From JAICIG01 sp035532215 (GTDB lineage Bacteria > Planctomycetota > Planctomycetia > Pirellulales > JAICIG01): DNA of 16,150 nucleotides. Position 1 is the stretch's first letter. Every line of letters begins with the position of its first letter. Below the pieces are notes generated by a model. The model was not told where the DNA came from and did no database searches. It saw only the letters and a list, made by a program, of their open reading frames with translations. A program made the position numbers and the translations under genes. Shown here piece after piece: positions 1 to 8,138 of the stretch. Location: contig DATKRK010000164.1 of assembly GCA_035532215.1 (NCBI GenBank), forward strand, positions 1-16,150, given 5' to 3'.

Positions 1-174
1 GACGTCCGGCTCCAAACGGCCGCGCAGCTCGCCGTAAGACGCTCGCTTGTGATAGTTCGAGTTGTTCGCATGGTAGGCGCCCCAGTAGCCGCCGCCGGGA
101 AACTGGGCCATCGCCGAGCCGCTCAACGCCGACCAAGCCGCGACGACCGTCAGAATCAGTGCAAACCGTTTCAT
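1..174 (-). CDS. Secreted protein of unknown function, 5' part only
   Basis: The first 58 codons of a gene that continues past the left edge of the window. The ATG at 174 is preceded by a purine-rich ribosome-binding stretch (GGGGGGAAG, about 3 bases before the start). Residues 1-23 form a clear signal peptide: a basic start (MKR), a hydrophobic core, then a cleavage site after SAMA, so the product should be exported. The mature part visible here is rich in Gly, Tyr, Asn and His (it begins QFPGGGYWGAY) and I do not recognise a family. A REP-like hairpin lies 42 bases upstream of the start. Function cannot be assigned from this fragment. Confidence 0.7.
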   Translation of the reverse strand, partial: MKRFALILTVVAAWSALSGSAMAQFPGGGYWGAYHANNSNYHKRASYGELRGRLEPDV

Positions 175-215
175 GAGCTTCCCCCCTCGCAATTACCGCC
201 GCTCAGGCCTTCCCT

Positions 216-239
216 AAGCGGCAGGGATGCCGCTTCTAC
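216..239 (-). repeat. REP-like palindrome, family E (AAGCGGCA / TGCCGCTT)
   Basis: Perfect 8-base arms AAGCGGCA (216-223) and TGCCGCTT (228-235) with a GGGA loop, followed by CTAC (236-239). On the minus strand this reads GTAG then hairpin. The same family forms the cluster at 14289-14413. It sits in the 151-base space between the membrane protein gene and the partial secreted-protein gene. I saw no other structure in that space. Confidence 0.75.
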
Positions 240-325
240 AGAAAGTTTAGTCCACGTTTGGCGCCTTCGCGCAGCCCGGGCGGCCTTCGACGCGGCGACT
301 CGTTTTTCGATCGGCGGCGGCGCCG

Positions 326-1492
326 CTAAAGCTCGACGAATTCCTTCGGGTTGAGCACCCCCGGCACGATCCGGCAGCGGCTCGCGAGCCGCCAGTCCCT
401 CAATGTCGGCCCCAGGTTCAACGCCGACAGCAGCGACAGCGACAGCACGATGTGCGCCGTCGGCAAGGCAACGCCGAGCCAGGCCGAGAGTTCGCCGATC
501 GCCGCCGGCGCAAAGCTCACGATCGACACGATGCACAGCGGCGCCGCAAACACCTGGTCGTAGCCCGGAATGGTCCAGCGCAGCGTGAGCAGCCGGCCCA
601 GCAAGTTGATCGGCGAGCAGTAGCCGGGCAGATAGATGAACAGCCGCACCACGACGATCAGCAGTGGCAAAAAGTATTGGATCGCGCGCCTGAGGAACTG
701 TTGCGCTTCGACGTCGGAGACCAGGGAGCACAGCGAGAACGTCCACCAACCGACCAGCAGGCTGCACAGAATCCCGTCTCGATAATCGATGCGCGCCTCG
801 GGCTCTTTTGGCTGCATCTGGCTGAACGGCCAACCGACGGAATCGGCTTGAAGCTGAGTTGGTTGCTGCGGATCCGTCGTTGCGTTCAACGATTGCTTGC
901 CCTGCCAGGGGAACTCGTCCAAGCTGCGCGATAAGACGAATTGCGAAGCGACGGCCAGCAACGTCAAGAGACCGAAGCCTTGCGGCGACAACAGGCGTAG
1001 CCAGACGACCAGCCCCAGAGCGAAGGCAATCGCATAAGAGGCCCGCCGAAATCCGAGCGAGGCGAACGACCGCAGCAGCAGACCGAGATAAGCGAAAAGA
1101 AACGCGGCCGGCAAGGCGAGACGCGGCAACTGGGCGTCGTGCAAGGCGAGCAGCATCGCCGCCAGGATGACGCCGTCTTGAGGCGCCAGGTGAACCGGAC
1201 CGACCGGCAGCGGCAGCCCGCGCCGCCAAGGCGTGAGCGACAGCCAACTGCGATACGTCTCGTCAAACAAAGGGTGCAACCCGGCGACGCGAAAGACGCC
1301 GAACGCCGCACAGGCGCCGATGACGAAGCCGTCTCTGACTTTCAAGAAATGTTCTCGAACGCCGGGAATGCCAAACTGCCAGTCGTAAACGGCAACCACT
1401 CCCTCCATGAACAGCCAGACGCCGAACGCAAAGCCCACAACCCAACCGGACGGCAGCACCAACAGCAGCCAGTTGTATGTCTTCCGCAACAT
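326..1492 (-). CDS. Multi-spanning membrane protein, probable ABC transporter permease
   Basis: A 388-residue integral membrane protein. Hydrophobic stretches lie near residues 8-35, 55-72, 107-140, 150-187, 240-257, 270-290, 312-335 and 340-358. A polar loop rich in Gln and Pro (about 195-235) separates two halves. I do not recognise a named family and see no catalytic motif. Its role is inferred from context: its ATG follows directly on the TGA of the ATPase gene (TGAATG, no gap), so the two are almost certainly co-transcribed and translationally coupled, which suggests the membrane half of an ABC-2-like exporter. The substrate is unknown. The charged tail ends NPKEFVEL and the stop is TAG. 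Confidence 0.8.
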   Translation of the reverse strand: MLRKTYNWLLLVLPSGWVVGFAFGVWLFMEGVVAVYDWQFGIPGVREHFLKVRDGFVIGACAAFGVFRVAGLHPLFDETYRSWLSLTPWRRGLPLPVGPVHLAPQDGVILAAMLLALHDAQLPRLALPAAFLFAYLGLLLRSFASLGFRRASYAIAFALGLVVWLRLLSPQGFGLLTLLAVASQFVLSRSLDEFPWQGKQSLNATTDPQQPTQLQADSVGWPFSQMQPKEPEARIDYRDGILCSLLVGWWTFSLCSLVSDVEAQQFLRRAIQYFLPLLIVVVRLFIYLPGYCSPINLLGRLLTLRWTIPGYDQVFAAPLCIVSIVSFAPAAIGELSAWLGVALPTAHIVLSLSLLSALNLGPTLRDWRLASRCRIVPGVLNPKEFVEL

Positions 1493-2269
1493 TCAGGGCG
1501 TCTTTTCGAAGTAGCGCGCGATGCTCTTGAGCGTCTCGGGATGGATCATGCGTTCGAGCACTTCGGCCAACGGGCCGGAGCATTGCGTCTGCCGCCGCAG
1601 GCCCTCGGGCGTATCGAAGGCCAGGAGTCGGCCGCGGCGGATAATTGCGATGCGGTCGGCCAGTTCCTCGACCAGTTCGGGCACCGGCATGGTCATCACG
1701 ATCGTCGCCTCGCGCTCGTCGGGCAGGCGTTGCAACACGCGTTTCAAGGCCAGAATTCCCGCCGGATCGAGCCCGCCCGAAAACGGCTCGTCGAGCAGGA
1801 AGATCGGGACCTCGGAGATGAGCGCCGCACAAATCGCGATTTTTTTCTTCTGGCCGTTGGAATAACTGCTGATCGGCCAATCGCCCTCGCGCGAAAGTTC
1901 GAACAAGTCGAGCAGCCGCTCGGCGTGGTCGAGCAACCGCATTTCGTCGAGACCGTAAAGCCGCCCGACCGCCAGTACGAACTGCCGTCCGGTGCGGTTC
2001 TTGGGCAGCCAGGGGTGATCGGGCAGATAGACCACGCGGCGGCGGATGGCCAATTCGGCCTCGGCCGAACTGCGGCGGACGAGGCCGTCGATTTCAACTT
2101 CGCCGCGTTGCGGCGACAGCACGCCGGCCATCACGCCCAAGAGCGTCGTTTTGCCCATGCCGTTGGAGCCGAGCACCACCACGCGTTCGCCCGTTTCGAC
2201 CTGAAGGCTGACGTCTTCCAGCACCGGCCGCACGCCATAGTGCTGGGTGACGCCTGTCAGACGAATCAT
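1493..2269 (-). CDS. ABC transporter ATP-binding protein with altered H-loop
   Basis: A 258-residue cytoplasmic nucleotide-binding subunit. Walker A is GSNGMGKTT (residues 34-42). The signature is YSNGQ (136-140) instead of LSGGQ. Walker B is IFLLDEP with D160-E161, followed by a D-loop (GGLDP). After Walker B the usual switch histidine is absent: the segment reads VMTMPVPELVEELADR, which puts Pro where His normally stands. The start is set at the ATG at 2269, which has GGAG six bases upstream and begins the normal ABC fold (MIRLTGVTQHYG). An in-frame extension to 2506 runs through non-coding repeat sequence and is rejected. It pairs with the membrane protein gene directly downstream. The general architecture resembles drug, lipid or ABC-2 exporter ATPases; the substrate is unknown. 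Confidence 0.9.
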   Translation of the reverse strand: MIRLTGVTQHYGVRPVLEDVSLQVETGERVVVLGSNGMGKTTLLGVMAGVLSPQRGEVEIDGLVRRSSAEAELAIRRRVVYLPDHPWLPKNRTGRQFVLAVGRLYGLDEMRLLDHAERLLDLFELSREGDWPISSYSNGQKKKIAICAALISEVPIFLLDEPFSGGLDPAGILALKRVLQRLPDEREATIVMTMPVPELVEELADRIAIIRRGRLLAFDTPEGLRRQTQCSGPLAEVLERMIHPETLKSIARYFEKTP

Positions 2270-2307
2270 CGTTCGCTCCGCGCAAAATGCCGGCGTTGTC
2301 GCAGCGC

Positions 2308-2336
2308 ATCGTATCACTGCGGCGCTACGCCACCAA
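2308..2336 (-). promoter_or_regulatory. Putative sigma70-like promoter of the ABC unit
   Basis: On the minus strand TTGGTG (2336-2331), a 17-base spacer, then TACGAT (2313-2308). The predicted start of transcription is near 2301, about 32 bases before the ATPase ATG. Position and spacing are good but each hexamer is only a partial match (3/6 and 4/6), so this is a prediction. Confidence 0.35.
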
Positions 2337-2415
2337 GGATTTCGCCCGCCGGGGCGGAATCTTGGCGAGCGCTGGCGCCCTGCCGGCCGAGAGTTGATGC
2401 ATGTCCAAGTGATGG

Positions 2416-2470
2416 GTAGCTGGGTCTGAGCCTGGGCGAAGGCCCAGTTCGCTGGGGCATCGCCTAGGCT
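2416..2470. repeat. GTAG plus long TTCG-looped hairpin, REP-like or terminator
   Basis: GTAG at 2416-2419 is followed by two 19-base arms (2429-2447 and 2452-2470) that pair with three mismatches around a TTCG tetraloop. A smaller alternative hairpin (CTGGGC 2432-2437 with GCCCAG 2442-2447) lies inside the left arm. The structure begins about 55 bases past the stop of the channel gene and lies upstream of the ABC promoter, so it could end or stabilise the channel transcript. No T-run follows it in either direction. The rest of the 255-base spacer holds an imperfect inverted repeat around 2331-2364 (CCAAGGATT with AATCTTGG). Confidence 0.6.
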
Positions 2471-2524
2471 CTGCCGCCAGCCACCCTGGGTGATAGCACT
2501 CGTCAAAACATGGCTGACAGAGCG

Positions 2525-5500
2525 CTAGGCCTGCTTCTGCTGCCGCGCGGCGCCGGCCGGCGCCTTGCCGCTCAAGGGGACCGTGCCGGCGTGAGCGGCG
2601 TCGACGTGGCGAACGTTGAGATCGCGCTGCGGGAAGGGAATTTCGATGCCCTCGGCCTGGAAGGCGTCGTGGATGTTGGCGTGCAGATCGTGCGTCACCG
2701 CCAGGCGATTCTCCAAGTTGGGCAGATAACAACGCAGCACGAAATCAAGCGAGCTGTCGCCGAATCCTTCGAAGGTGGCCATCGGCGGCGGGTCATTCAG
2801 CACGAACTCGTTTTCCGCGGCGATCTTCAACAGCAGTTGGCGAACCCGCGCCGCGTCCGAGCCGTAAGCCACGCCCACGTTGACCACCACGCGATTCATC
2901 TGGTCGGAAAGGGTCCAATTGAGCACGTGGCCGGTGATGAATTCCTTGTTCGGGACGATCAATTCCTTGCGGTCCCAATCGACGATCAGGGTGGCGCGAA
3001 TGCGAATCCGCGAGACGACCCCGGTGACGTCGCCCACCGTGACGATGTCGCCCACTCGCACCGGACGCTCGAAGAGAATAATCAAGCCGGAGACGAAATT
3101 GGCGAAGATCTCCTGCAAGCCGAAGCCGAGCCCGACGCTGACCGCCGCGATGAGCCAGTGGACCTTGTCCCAAGTGATGCCCAGCGTGCCGCAGACGGCC
3201 ACCACGCCCAGCACGGTGATGGCGTAGCGCGAAAGGGTCGTGATGGCGTATCTCGTGGCGGGTTCGAGCGGCAACCGCTGCAAGATGGCGATTTCCAGCA
3301 GGCCGGGAAAATTCCGGCCGGCGATCAACATCGTCATGAACAGCACGATCGCCAGCAACAGGTGGGAAACGTTGATCGAGACGAGATCGCCGTTGGCGTC
3401 TCTCGTGGGCCAGAGCTGGATGTCGAGGATCGACAGCGCCGGCAGCACGTCAGCCCAAATGCCCCAGAGTCCGACGACGAGTGCGGCGACGACCGCCGTC
3501 TGGACGAAGCGGCGCGTTTGAGCGTTGATCGCCGTCAAGTCGAGCGCGTCGTCTTGCGCCGCCGAGTGCGTCGGGGCGTCGCTCGATTCCGAGGCCTGGG
3601 CCGCCGCCAAGGCCGCCGCGCGGCGCTGCCGTGCCTGCTGCATCGCCAGCCGGCGTCGCGAGACCAGCACCCAGCGCAAGGCCAGGGCCCCCGCAATCGA
3701 CAACCCGACCAACAGCCAGGCCGTGCCTAGCAGACGAGCGGCCAATTGTTGGGCGGTGTAGAAATAACCCCACGCCGCCAGCACGGCTAGGGCCGCCGGG
3801 CCGCCGATCGACAACGGCAGCAGCAGATCATTCAGCCGGTCGGGCCAGGGCCCCCGGCCGGCGACGACCGCCGCCAAGATGCCGACCAGCGGCCGGAAGA
3901 CGCGGAAGATGAACGCCGCCAGCAGGAGCATCGCGGCGATGAACAGCATCCGGCCGAGCGAATCTCGCCAGCGGTCGCTTTCCAAGGCGTGCGTGGCGGC
4001 GGCGGCGAAGGTCAGCGGCAAGCCGAGCAACATAAACCACCGCAGATGCCGGCGCAAGGTCTTCAAGCTCGACTCCGACCAGCCGAAATGAGCGTGTCCC
4101 AGGCCCCGGCCGCGGCACACGTGCCGGATCAGTTCCATTGGCAGCAGCACGATGCCCGTCACCTTCAGGCCGCTGGCCAGCGCCAGCGCCAATTCCGTCG
4201 CTCGCGGCGTCTCGCTCAGGCGCCAGCCCAGATAGATCAGCAGCGCCGACCAGGGCAGCGACATCAAGATCGTCAACGCCAGCACGCGGAACGTCGGCGT
4301 CATGTTGTCGGTGCTGCCGCGGGCCGCCTGTTCGCCCAGTTCGCGAACTCGCCGCCGCATCGGGCGCTGCCCGACGAACAGCAACAAAATCGAGGCGCCG
4401 CCGGCGAAGGCCGAAACGGGATGCGAGCGAAACTCGTCGGCCAGCAGGCGGACGACTTGCGTCCATTCCAAGGGCCGCGCATACCACCGCAAGCTCTCGG
4501 CCGCCGCCGCCACGTCGTGCCAGGCCAAGGTCGACGTACTGCGGACCCAGAGAATCCGCTCGTCGATGTAATTCGCCTCCTGCTCGAGCTCCATGCTCAA
4601 CTGCTTCTCGACGATCACCAGGTCCGTCAGCTCCGCCGAATACCGCGTGTAGGCGCTGGTCAGCGAATCGAGCAGATCGCAGCGATTGCGCAGCAGCTCG
4701 CGCAGGTCGTAGTCGAGCTCCTCGCGCGAGGGCGGGTGCGGCCCCGAAAGATCGAGCGTGTGGATGATTTCCGCCGTCGCCGCCGGAAGATCGTTGAGCT
4801 TTTTGCGCTGATCGGGCAGCGTCGCCAGTTCAAGCCGGACCTTCGTCGTCGCCGACGCCGGCAGGCGCAATTGCTCCAGCCGTTGACTCTGACGGCGCAG
4901 CTCCGAGCGGTACTGCAACAGCAAGGGGCCGATTTCCGGAGTTTGGCCGAGGCTGTCATACTTGGCTTGCAAGCGGGGGAACTCGCGCTTCAGGTCGTTC
5001 TGGCTGCTCGTGAGCTCGTTGATTTGGCGATCGGCCGCGGCGATATCGTCGCTCACCGCCTTGACCCGTTTGGCCAGGTCTTCGTTTTCGGCGGCGACGC
5101 CTCGCAACTCGGGACAGGTGTCTTTCTTCTCGCGCACCGCCTGCTTGAGCTTTTCCGCGGCGGCGTCCTCGCGCAGATCGTGGAGAATCTCCTGCCACTT
5201 TTCGACCAGCATTTTCTTTTGGTTCACCATGCGTTCCGCCAGGTCGCGCTGCTTCGGCAGCAGTTCGTCTTCGGCGTTGTAACTCTCGCGCTCGCTCTTC
5301 AGCATGGCGAGCAGTTTCTCAGCGGCCAGCTTTTCGGCGCTCAGCTTGGTCAGCCGGGCCCGGGTCAAGGCCTCGGGCTCGTCGGCGGGCGGAACGATCT
5401 CGAGCGATTTCTGCGATTCAGCCAGCGCAATGCCGGCTTTTTCCAGTTCCTTGGGAATGTTCTGCCGGCGTTCGGCCCGGCGCTGCGGCTCGGCGTCGAT

Positions 5501-6028
5501 TTGCGTCAGCGCGTCCTGGGCGTCGGCCAGTTCGGTTTGGAGCTGCGACAACGTGCTCTCGATCTGCGCCAAGGTCGTCCCGCTCGGGATGGCAACGCCC
5601 GGTTCCTCGGGCGGATTCTCAAGCTGCCGCCGCGCGTCTTGCAGCGCCGCGGGGGCCTGTTTTGCCTGTTTGTCGAATTCGGCGGTTTGAGCCGCCAGCT
5701 TGTCGATCTCCTCTAGTTTCAATAGCGCGCTTTGGTACGCGTCGACGATCTTCTGCTTGACTTCTTCGCTCAGCTCATTGGCGGACTTGATTTGCTCCAG
5801 TCGCTGTTGGATGGCGGCGGGGGTGGTTTCGATATTGAGCGTTTGGACGACGTTCGCGGCGGGAGGCTTCCCGGGGCCGGATGCATCGGACGGCGACTGC
5901 GCGCGCGCGTCGAGAGCCAAGCTGACGAACGCCGAGAAGATTGCGGCCGCCAGGCGTCCGCCCGCCAATAAGCGAAGCGTTCCACAGTCAATTCGCCCAC
6001 GATAAGTTTGCGGCATCGCCGATTGCAT
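2525..6028 (-). CDS. Mechanosensitive ion channel, MscK/MscM type (large MscS family)
   Basis: An 1167-residue inner-membrane channel that should open under membrane tension to release solutes on hypo-osmotic shock. It starts with a signal sequence (about residues 18-43, ending DARAQ). A long periplasmic region with heptad-like, Glu/Lys/Gln-rich coiled coil follows (about 60-480). About eleven membrane segments lie between 540 and 985. The MscS core holds the pore-lining helix (VGLGFGLQEIFANFVSGL, about 965-982), the beta domain (RPVRVGDIVTVGDVTG, about 989-1004) and a C-terminal alpha/beta domain to about 1140. Length and layout match E. coli MscK (1120) and MscM (1107). The ATG at 6028 has a near-perfect Shine-Dalgarno AGGAGGTGG (6043-6035). 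The gene is divergent from the cytochrome gene. The tail after residue 1140 is Ala/Gln-rich and probably disordered. Confidence 0.93.
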   Translation of the reverse strand: MQSAMPQTYRGRIDCGTLRLLAGGRLAAAIFSAFVSLALDARAQSPSDASGPGKPPAANVVQTLNIETTPAAIQQRLEQIKSANELSEEVKQKIVDAYQSALLKLEEIDKLAAQTAEFDKQAKQAPAALQDARRQLENPPEEPGVAIPSGTTLAQIESTLSQLQTELADAQDALTQIDAEPQRRAERRQNIPKELEKAGIALAESQKSLEIVPPADEPEALTRARLTKLSAEKLAAEKLLAMLKSERESYNAEDELLPKQRDLAERMVNQKKMLVEKWQEILHDLREDAAAEKLKQAVREKKDTCPELRGVAAENEDLAKRVKAVSDDIAAADRQINELTSSQNDLKREFPRLQAKYDSLGQTPEIGPLLLQYRSELRRQSQRLEQLRLPASATTKVRLELATLPDQRKKLNDLPAATAEIIHTLDLSGPHPPSREELDYDLRELLRNRCDLLDSLTSAYTRYSAELTDLVIVEKQLSMELEQEANYIDERILWVRSTSTLAWHDVAAAAESLRWYARPLEWTQVVRLLADEFRSHPVSAFAGGASILLLFVGQRPMRRRVRELGEQAARGSTDNMTPTFRVLALTILMSLPWSALLIYLGWRLSETPRATELALALASGLKVTGIVLLPMELIRHVCRGRGLGHAHFGWSESSLKTLRRHLRWFMLLGLPLTFAAAATHALESDRWRDSLGRMLFIAAMLLLAAFIFRVFRPLVGILAAVVAGRGPWPDRLNDLLLPLSIGGPAALAVLAAWGYFYTAQQLAARLLGTAWLLVGLSIAGALALRWVLVSRRRLAMQQARQRRAAALAAAQASESSDAPTHSAAQDDALDLTAINAQTRRFVQTAVVAALVVGLWGIWADVLPALSILDIQLWPTRDANGDLVSINVSHLLLAIVLFMTMLIAGRNFPGLLEIAILQRLPLEPATRYAITTLSRYAITVLGVVAVCGTLGITWDKVHWLIAAVSVGLGFGLQEIFANFVSGLIILFERPVRVGDIVTVGDVTGVVSRIRIRATLIVDWDRKELIVPNKEFITGHVLNWTLSDQMNRVVVNVGVAYGSDAARVRQLLLKIAAENEFVLNDPPPMATFEGFGDSSLDFVLRCYLPNLENRLAVTHDLHANIHDAFQAEGIEIPFPQRDLNVRHVDAAHAGTVPLSGKAPAGAARQQKQA

Positions 6029-6057
6029 GACAAACCACCTCCTGACGCTTTCGCCCC

Positions 6058-6079
6058 GGCGCCGGAATCCGCCGGCGCC
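6058..6079 (-). other. Perfect hairpin in the leader of the channel gene
   Basis: GGCGCCGG (6058-6065) and CCGGCGCC (6072-6079) are perfect 8-base arms around a 6-base loop. In the minus-strand transcript the hairpin lies 14 bases upstream of the Shine-Dalgarno and only a few bases after the predicted transcription start near 6085. It would cap the 5' end of the mRNA. No GTAG flank is seen, so it does not belong to the REP-like set. Confidence 0.55.
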
Positions 6080-6091
6080 CGGCCCATTCGA

Positions 6092-6120
6092 CTTTTACGC
6101 CGATCGCCGAACGGCATCAA
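6092..6120 (-). promoter_or_regulatory. Putative sigma70-like promoter of the channel gene
   Basis: On the minus strand TTGATG (6120-6115), a 17-base spacer, then TAAAAG (6097-6092), each matching the consensus at four of six positions. Predicted transcription start is near 6085, giving a leader of about 57 bases. On the plus strand of this same 244-base divergent space, TAGGAT (6220-6225) is a weak -10 candidate for the cytochrome gene without a convincing -35. Confidence 0.4.
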
Positions 6121-6272
6121 GACGGATTTGCCGCACGGGCTCGTCAAGACGAATTTCCTCGACAAAGCGAGAAACCCCGATCGGCCGCCGCTTTGCTTTC
6201 TCCCGCCTCATGATGCTGCTAGGATGCTAGAGGCGTGCGGGACGAATCTCAAATCAAGGCGAGGGTCGCTCG

Positions 6273-8138
6273 ATGCAAGGCCGCGTAAGCTTGGCGCTTG
6301 TGGCGGGCTCTTTAGCGTTGTGCGGATGGGTCGTGTTGCGACTGATTCCCTCGCGGCCGCTCCCTTCGGCCCCGGCGGACTCGCCAGCGGCGCACGATGC
6401 GGCTGAAACGCACGAAGTTGAATCGTCCTATGTCGGGGTGGCCACATGCGCCGAGTGCCACGCCGACGAGTTCCGCTCTTATCAAAAAACGGCCCACAGT
6501 CAGGCGCTCGCCGAACTCGATCTGCAGGCCGAGCCGCCCGACGGCCAATTCGAGCATAGGCTTTCCGGTCGTTCCTATCGCGTCTACCGTGCAGACGGCG
6601 CCTTTCGTCATCGCGAGCGGCTCGCGTCGATTGACGACGACGGGCTGACGCAGGACTACGCGGTCAAGTATCTGATCGGCTCTGGACGGCATACGCGCAG
6701 CTATTTGATCGAAGACGACGGCTTCTTGATCGAATCGCCGATCACCTGGTACGTCTCGCGCAAGGCGTGGGGCATGTCGCCCGGTTACGACCGCCGGAGT
6801 CATTGGGGCTTCGAGCGGGCGACCGACATGGGCTGCCTCGCCTGTCACGTCGGCCGGGCCGAAAACGTCGACGGCGCCTTGAACCGCATCGCTATTCACG
6901 AACAAGCAATCGGCTGCGAAGCTTGTCATGGGCCGGGGTCGCAGCACGCCGCAGCGCGGCGGGCGGCAAAAACCGCCGCCGCAAACGATCGCGCCGCCGC
7001 GTCCGAAAAGATCGTTCATCCCGGCAAGCTGGCGCGCGAATTGAGCGAAGCGATCTGCGCCCAGTGCCATCTGCGCAGCGATGCCACGGTTTTCGTGCGC
7101 GGGCGCAGCGTCGCCGATTTTCGTCCGGGTCAGCCCTTGAGCGATTACCGCATCGACTACCGGCTCGATCGGCCCAGCTCGCGAATGAAAGTCGTGGGGC
7201 ACGTCGAGCAAATGCGGTTGAGCCGCTGCTATCAACAGTCCGACGCGTTGACTTGCACGACTTGCCACAACCCGCACGCCCCGGCGTCTCCCGAAATTGC
7301 GGCGCCCGAGCGGGCGGCGACCGCGTATCGCAGCAAGTGTCTCGAGTGCCATGCGCCGGCGGCGTGCGGATTAAAAGTCGCCGAACGCACGAAGACCGAG
7401 CCGGGCGATAACTGCGCCGCTTGCCACATGCCGCAGTCGCCGACGGACATTCCGCACATCGCCTTCACCCACCACCGGATCGGCATTCATCGCCCGGCGG
7501 AGGAAACGCCTGTCGCCGACCAGAAAAACGCCGACGAGCCGGGTTTCGGCGATTTGACGCCGCTTTCGGACCTGTCGCACCTGCCGGAGATCGAGCGCGA
7601 TCGATGCCTGGGCCTGGCCTACTTGGAATTCGCCCAGAAGCAGGATGCGCCGGCCAGCGAGCACTATCGCCGCCGCGCCGTCGAACTGCTGGAGAGCGTG
7701 CGCGACCGAGGGCTGCGCGATGCGTACGTCGAGGCCGGCCTGGCCCGCATGTATTGGTCGTCGTCGCCGCCGCGCGCCGCCCAACTGGCCCTGGCCGCGC
7801 TCGAAGACGATCCGCTGCCGCCCAGCGAGCGCGCCAACTCGCTGTTCGTGCTGGCCGACGTCGGCTTCCGTTCGCAGCAATGGGCGGCCGCCCAGTCGGC
7901 GCTCGCGCAATTGGTTCGCTTGCGCCGGCATCCGGTCGACTGGCTGCTGCTCGGGCTTTGCCAAGCGGCGCAAGGCGACGAACCGGGCGCCATCAAGTCG
8001 CTCGAGCGCGCCGCGGAGATCAATCCCTATCAACGCGACGTTCACGAGCAGCTTGCCCGGCTTTACACGCGGCAGCGGCAAACCGAACTGGCCGAGCGCC
8101 AGCGCCAATTGGCGAAGCTGCTGGAAGAGAGCGAGTAG
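6273..8138 (+). CDS. Membrane-anchored seven-haem cytochrome c with C-terminal TPR-like repeats
   Basis: A 621-residue electron-transfer protein of the periplasmic side. Residues 5-25 are a hydrophobic anchor or signal without a clear cleavage site. Seven CXXCH haem sites follow: C59-H63, C188-H192, C215-H219, C262-H266, C328-H332, C356-H360 and C381-H385. The region between the first and third sites resembles cytochrome c554-like domains (Pfam Cytochrome_C554), and CTTCHNPH resembles the paired-CXXCH family. From about 435 to 620 the protein is helical and TPR-like (for example the GAIKSLERAAEINP segment near 571). The ATG at 6273 has GAGG eight bases upstream. The stop TAG is part of the GTAG of a REP-like repeat. 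The gene stands alone and is convergent with aceF. The electron donor and acceptor cannot be told; there is no P460 or NrfA-type signature that I can see. Confidence 0.88.
   Translation: MQGRVSLALVAGSLALCGWVVLRLIPSRPLPSAPADSPAAHDAAETHEVESSYVGVATCAECHADEFRSYQKTAHSQALAELDLQAEPPDGQFEHRLSGRSYRVYRADGAFRHRERLASIDDDGLTQDYAVKYLIGSGRHTRSYLIEDDGFLIESPITWYVSRKAWGMSPGYDRRSHWGFERATDMGCLACHVGRAENVDGALNRIAIHEQAIGCEACHGPGSQHAAARRAAKTAAANDRAAASEKIVHPGKLARELSEAICAQCHLRSDATVFVRGRSVADFRPGQPLSDYRIDYRLDRPSSRMKVVGHVEQMRLSRCYQQSDALTCTTCHNPHAPASPEIAAPERAATAYRSKCLECHAPAACGLKVAERTKTEPGDNCAACHMPQSPTDIPHIAFTHHRIGIHRPAEETPVADQKNADEPGFGDLTPLSDLSHLPEIERDRCLGLAYLEFAQKQDAPASEHYRRRAVELLESVRDRGLRDAYVEAGLARMYWSSSPPRAAQLALAALEDDPLPPSERANSLFVLADVGFRSQQWAAAQSALAQLVRLRRHPVDWLLLGLCQAAQGDEPGAIKSLERAAEINPYQRDVHEQLARLYTRQRQTELAERQRQLAKLLEESE

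Noticed and set aside
2270..2506. N-terminal extension of the ABC ATPase to 2506
   Set aside because: The extra 79 residues translate hairpin and promoter sequence, whereas the ATG at 2269 has GGAG and starts the normal fold.
2510..3730. 406-codon plus-strand ORF opposite the MscS core
   Set aside because: Asp/Arg/His-rich antisense artefact of the channel gene.
3989..5716. 575-codon plus-strand ORF opposite the channel gene
   Set aside because: It is antisense to a well-supported MscK-type gene, is Arg/Gln-rich with no recognisable domain, and arises from high GC in the third codon position.
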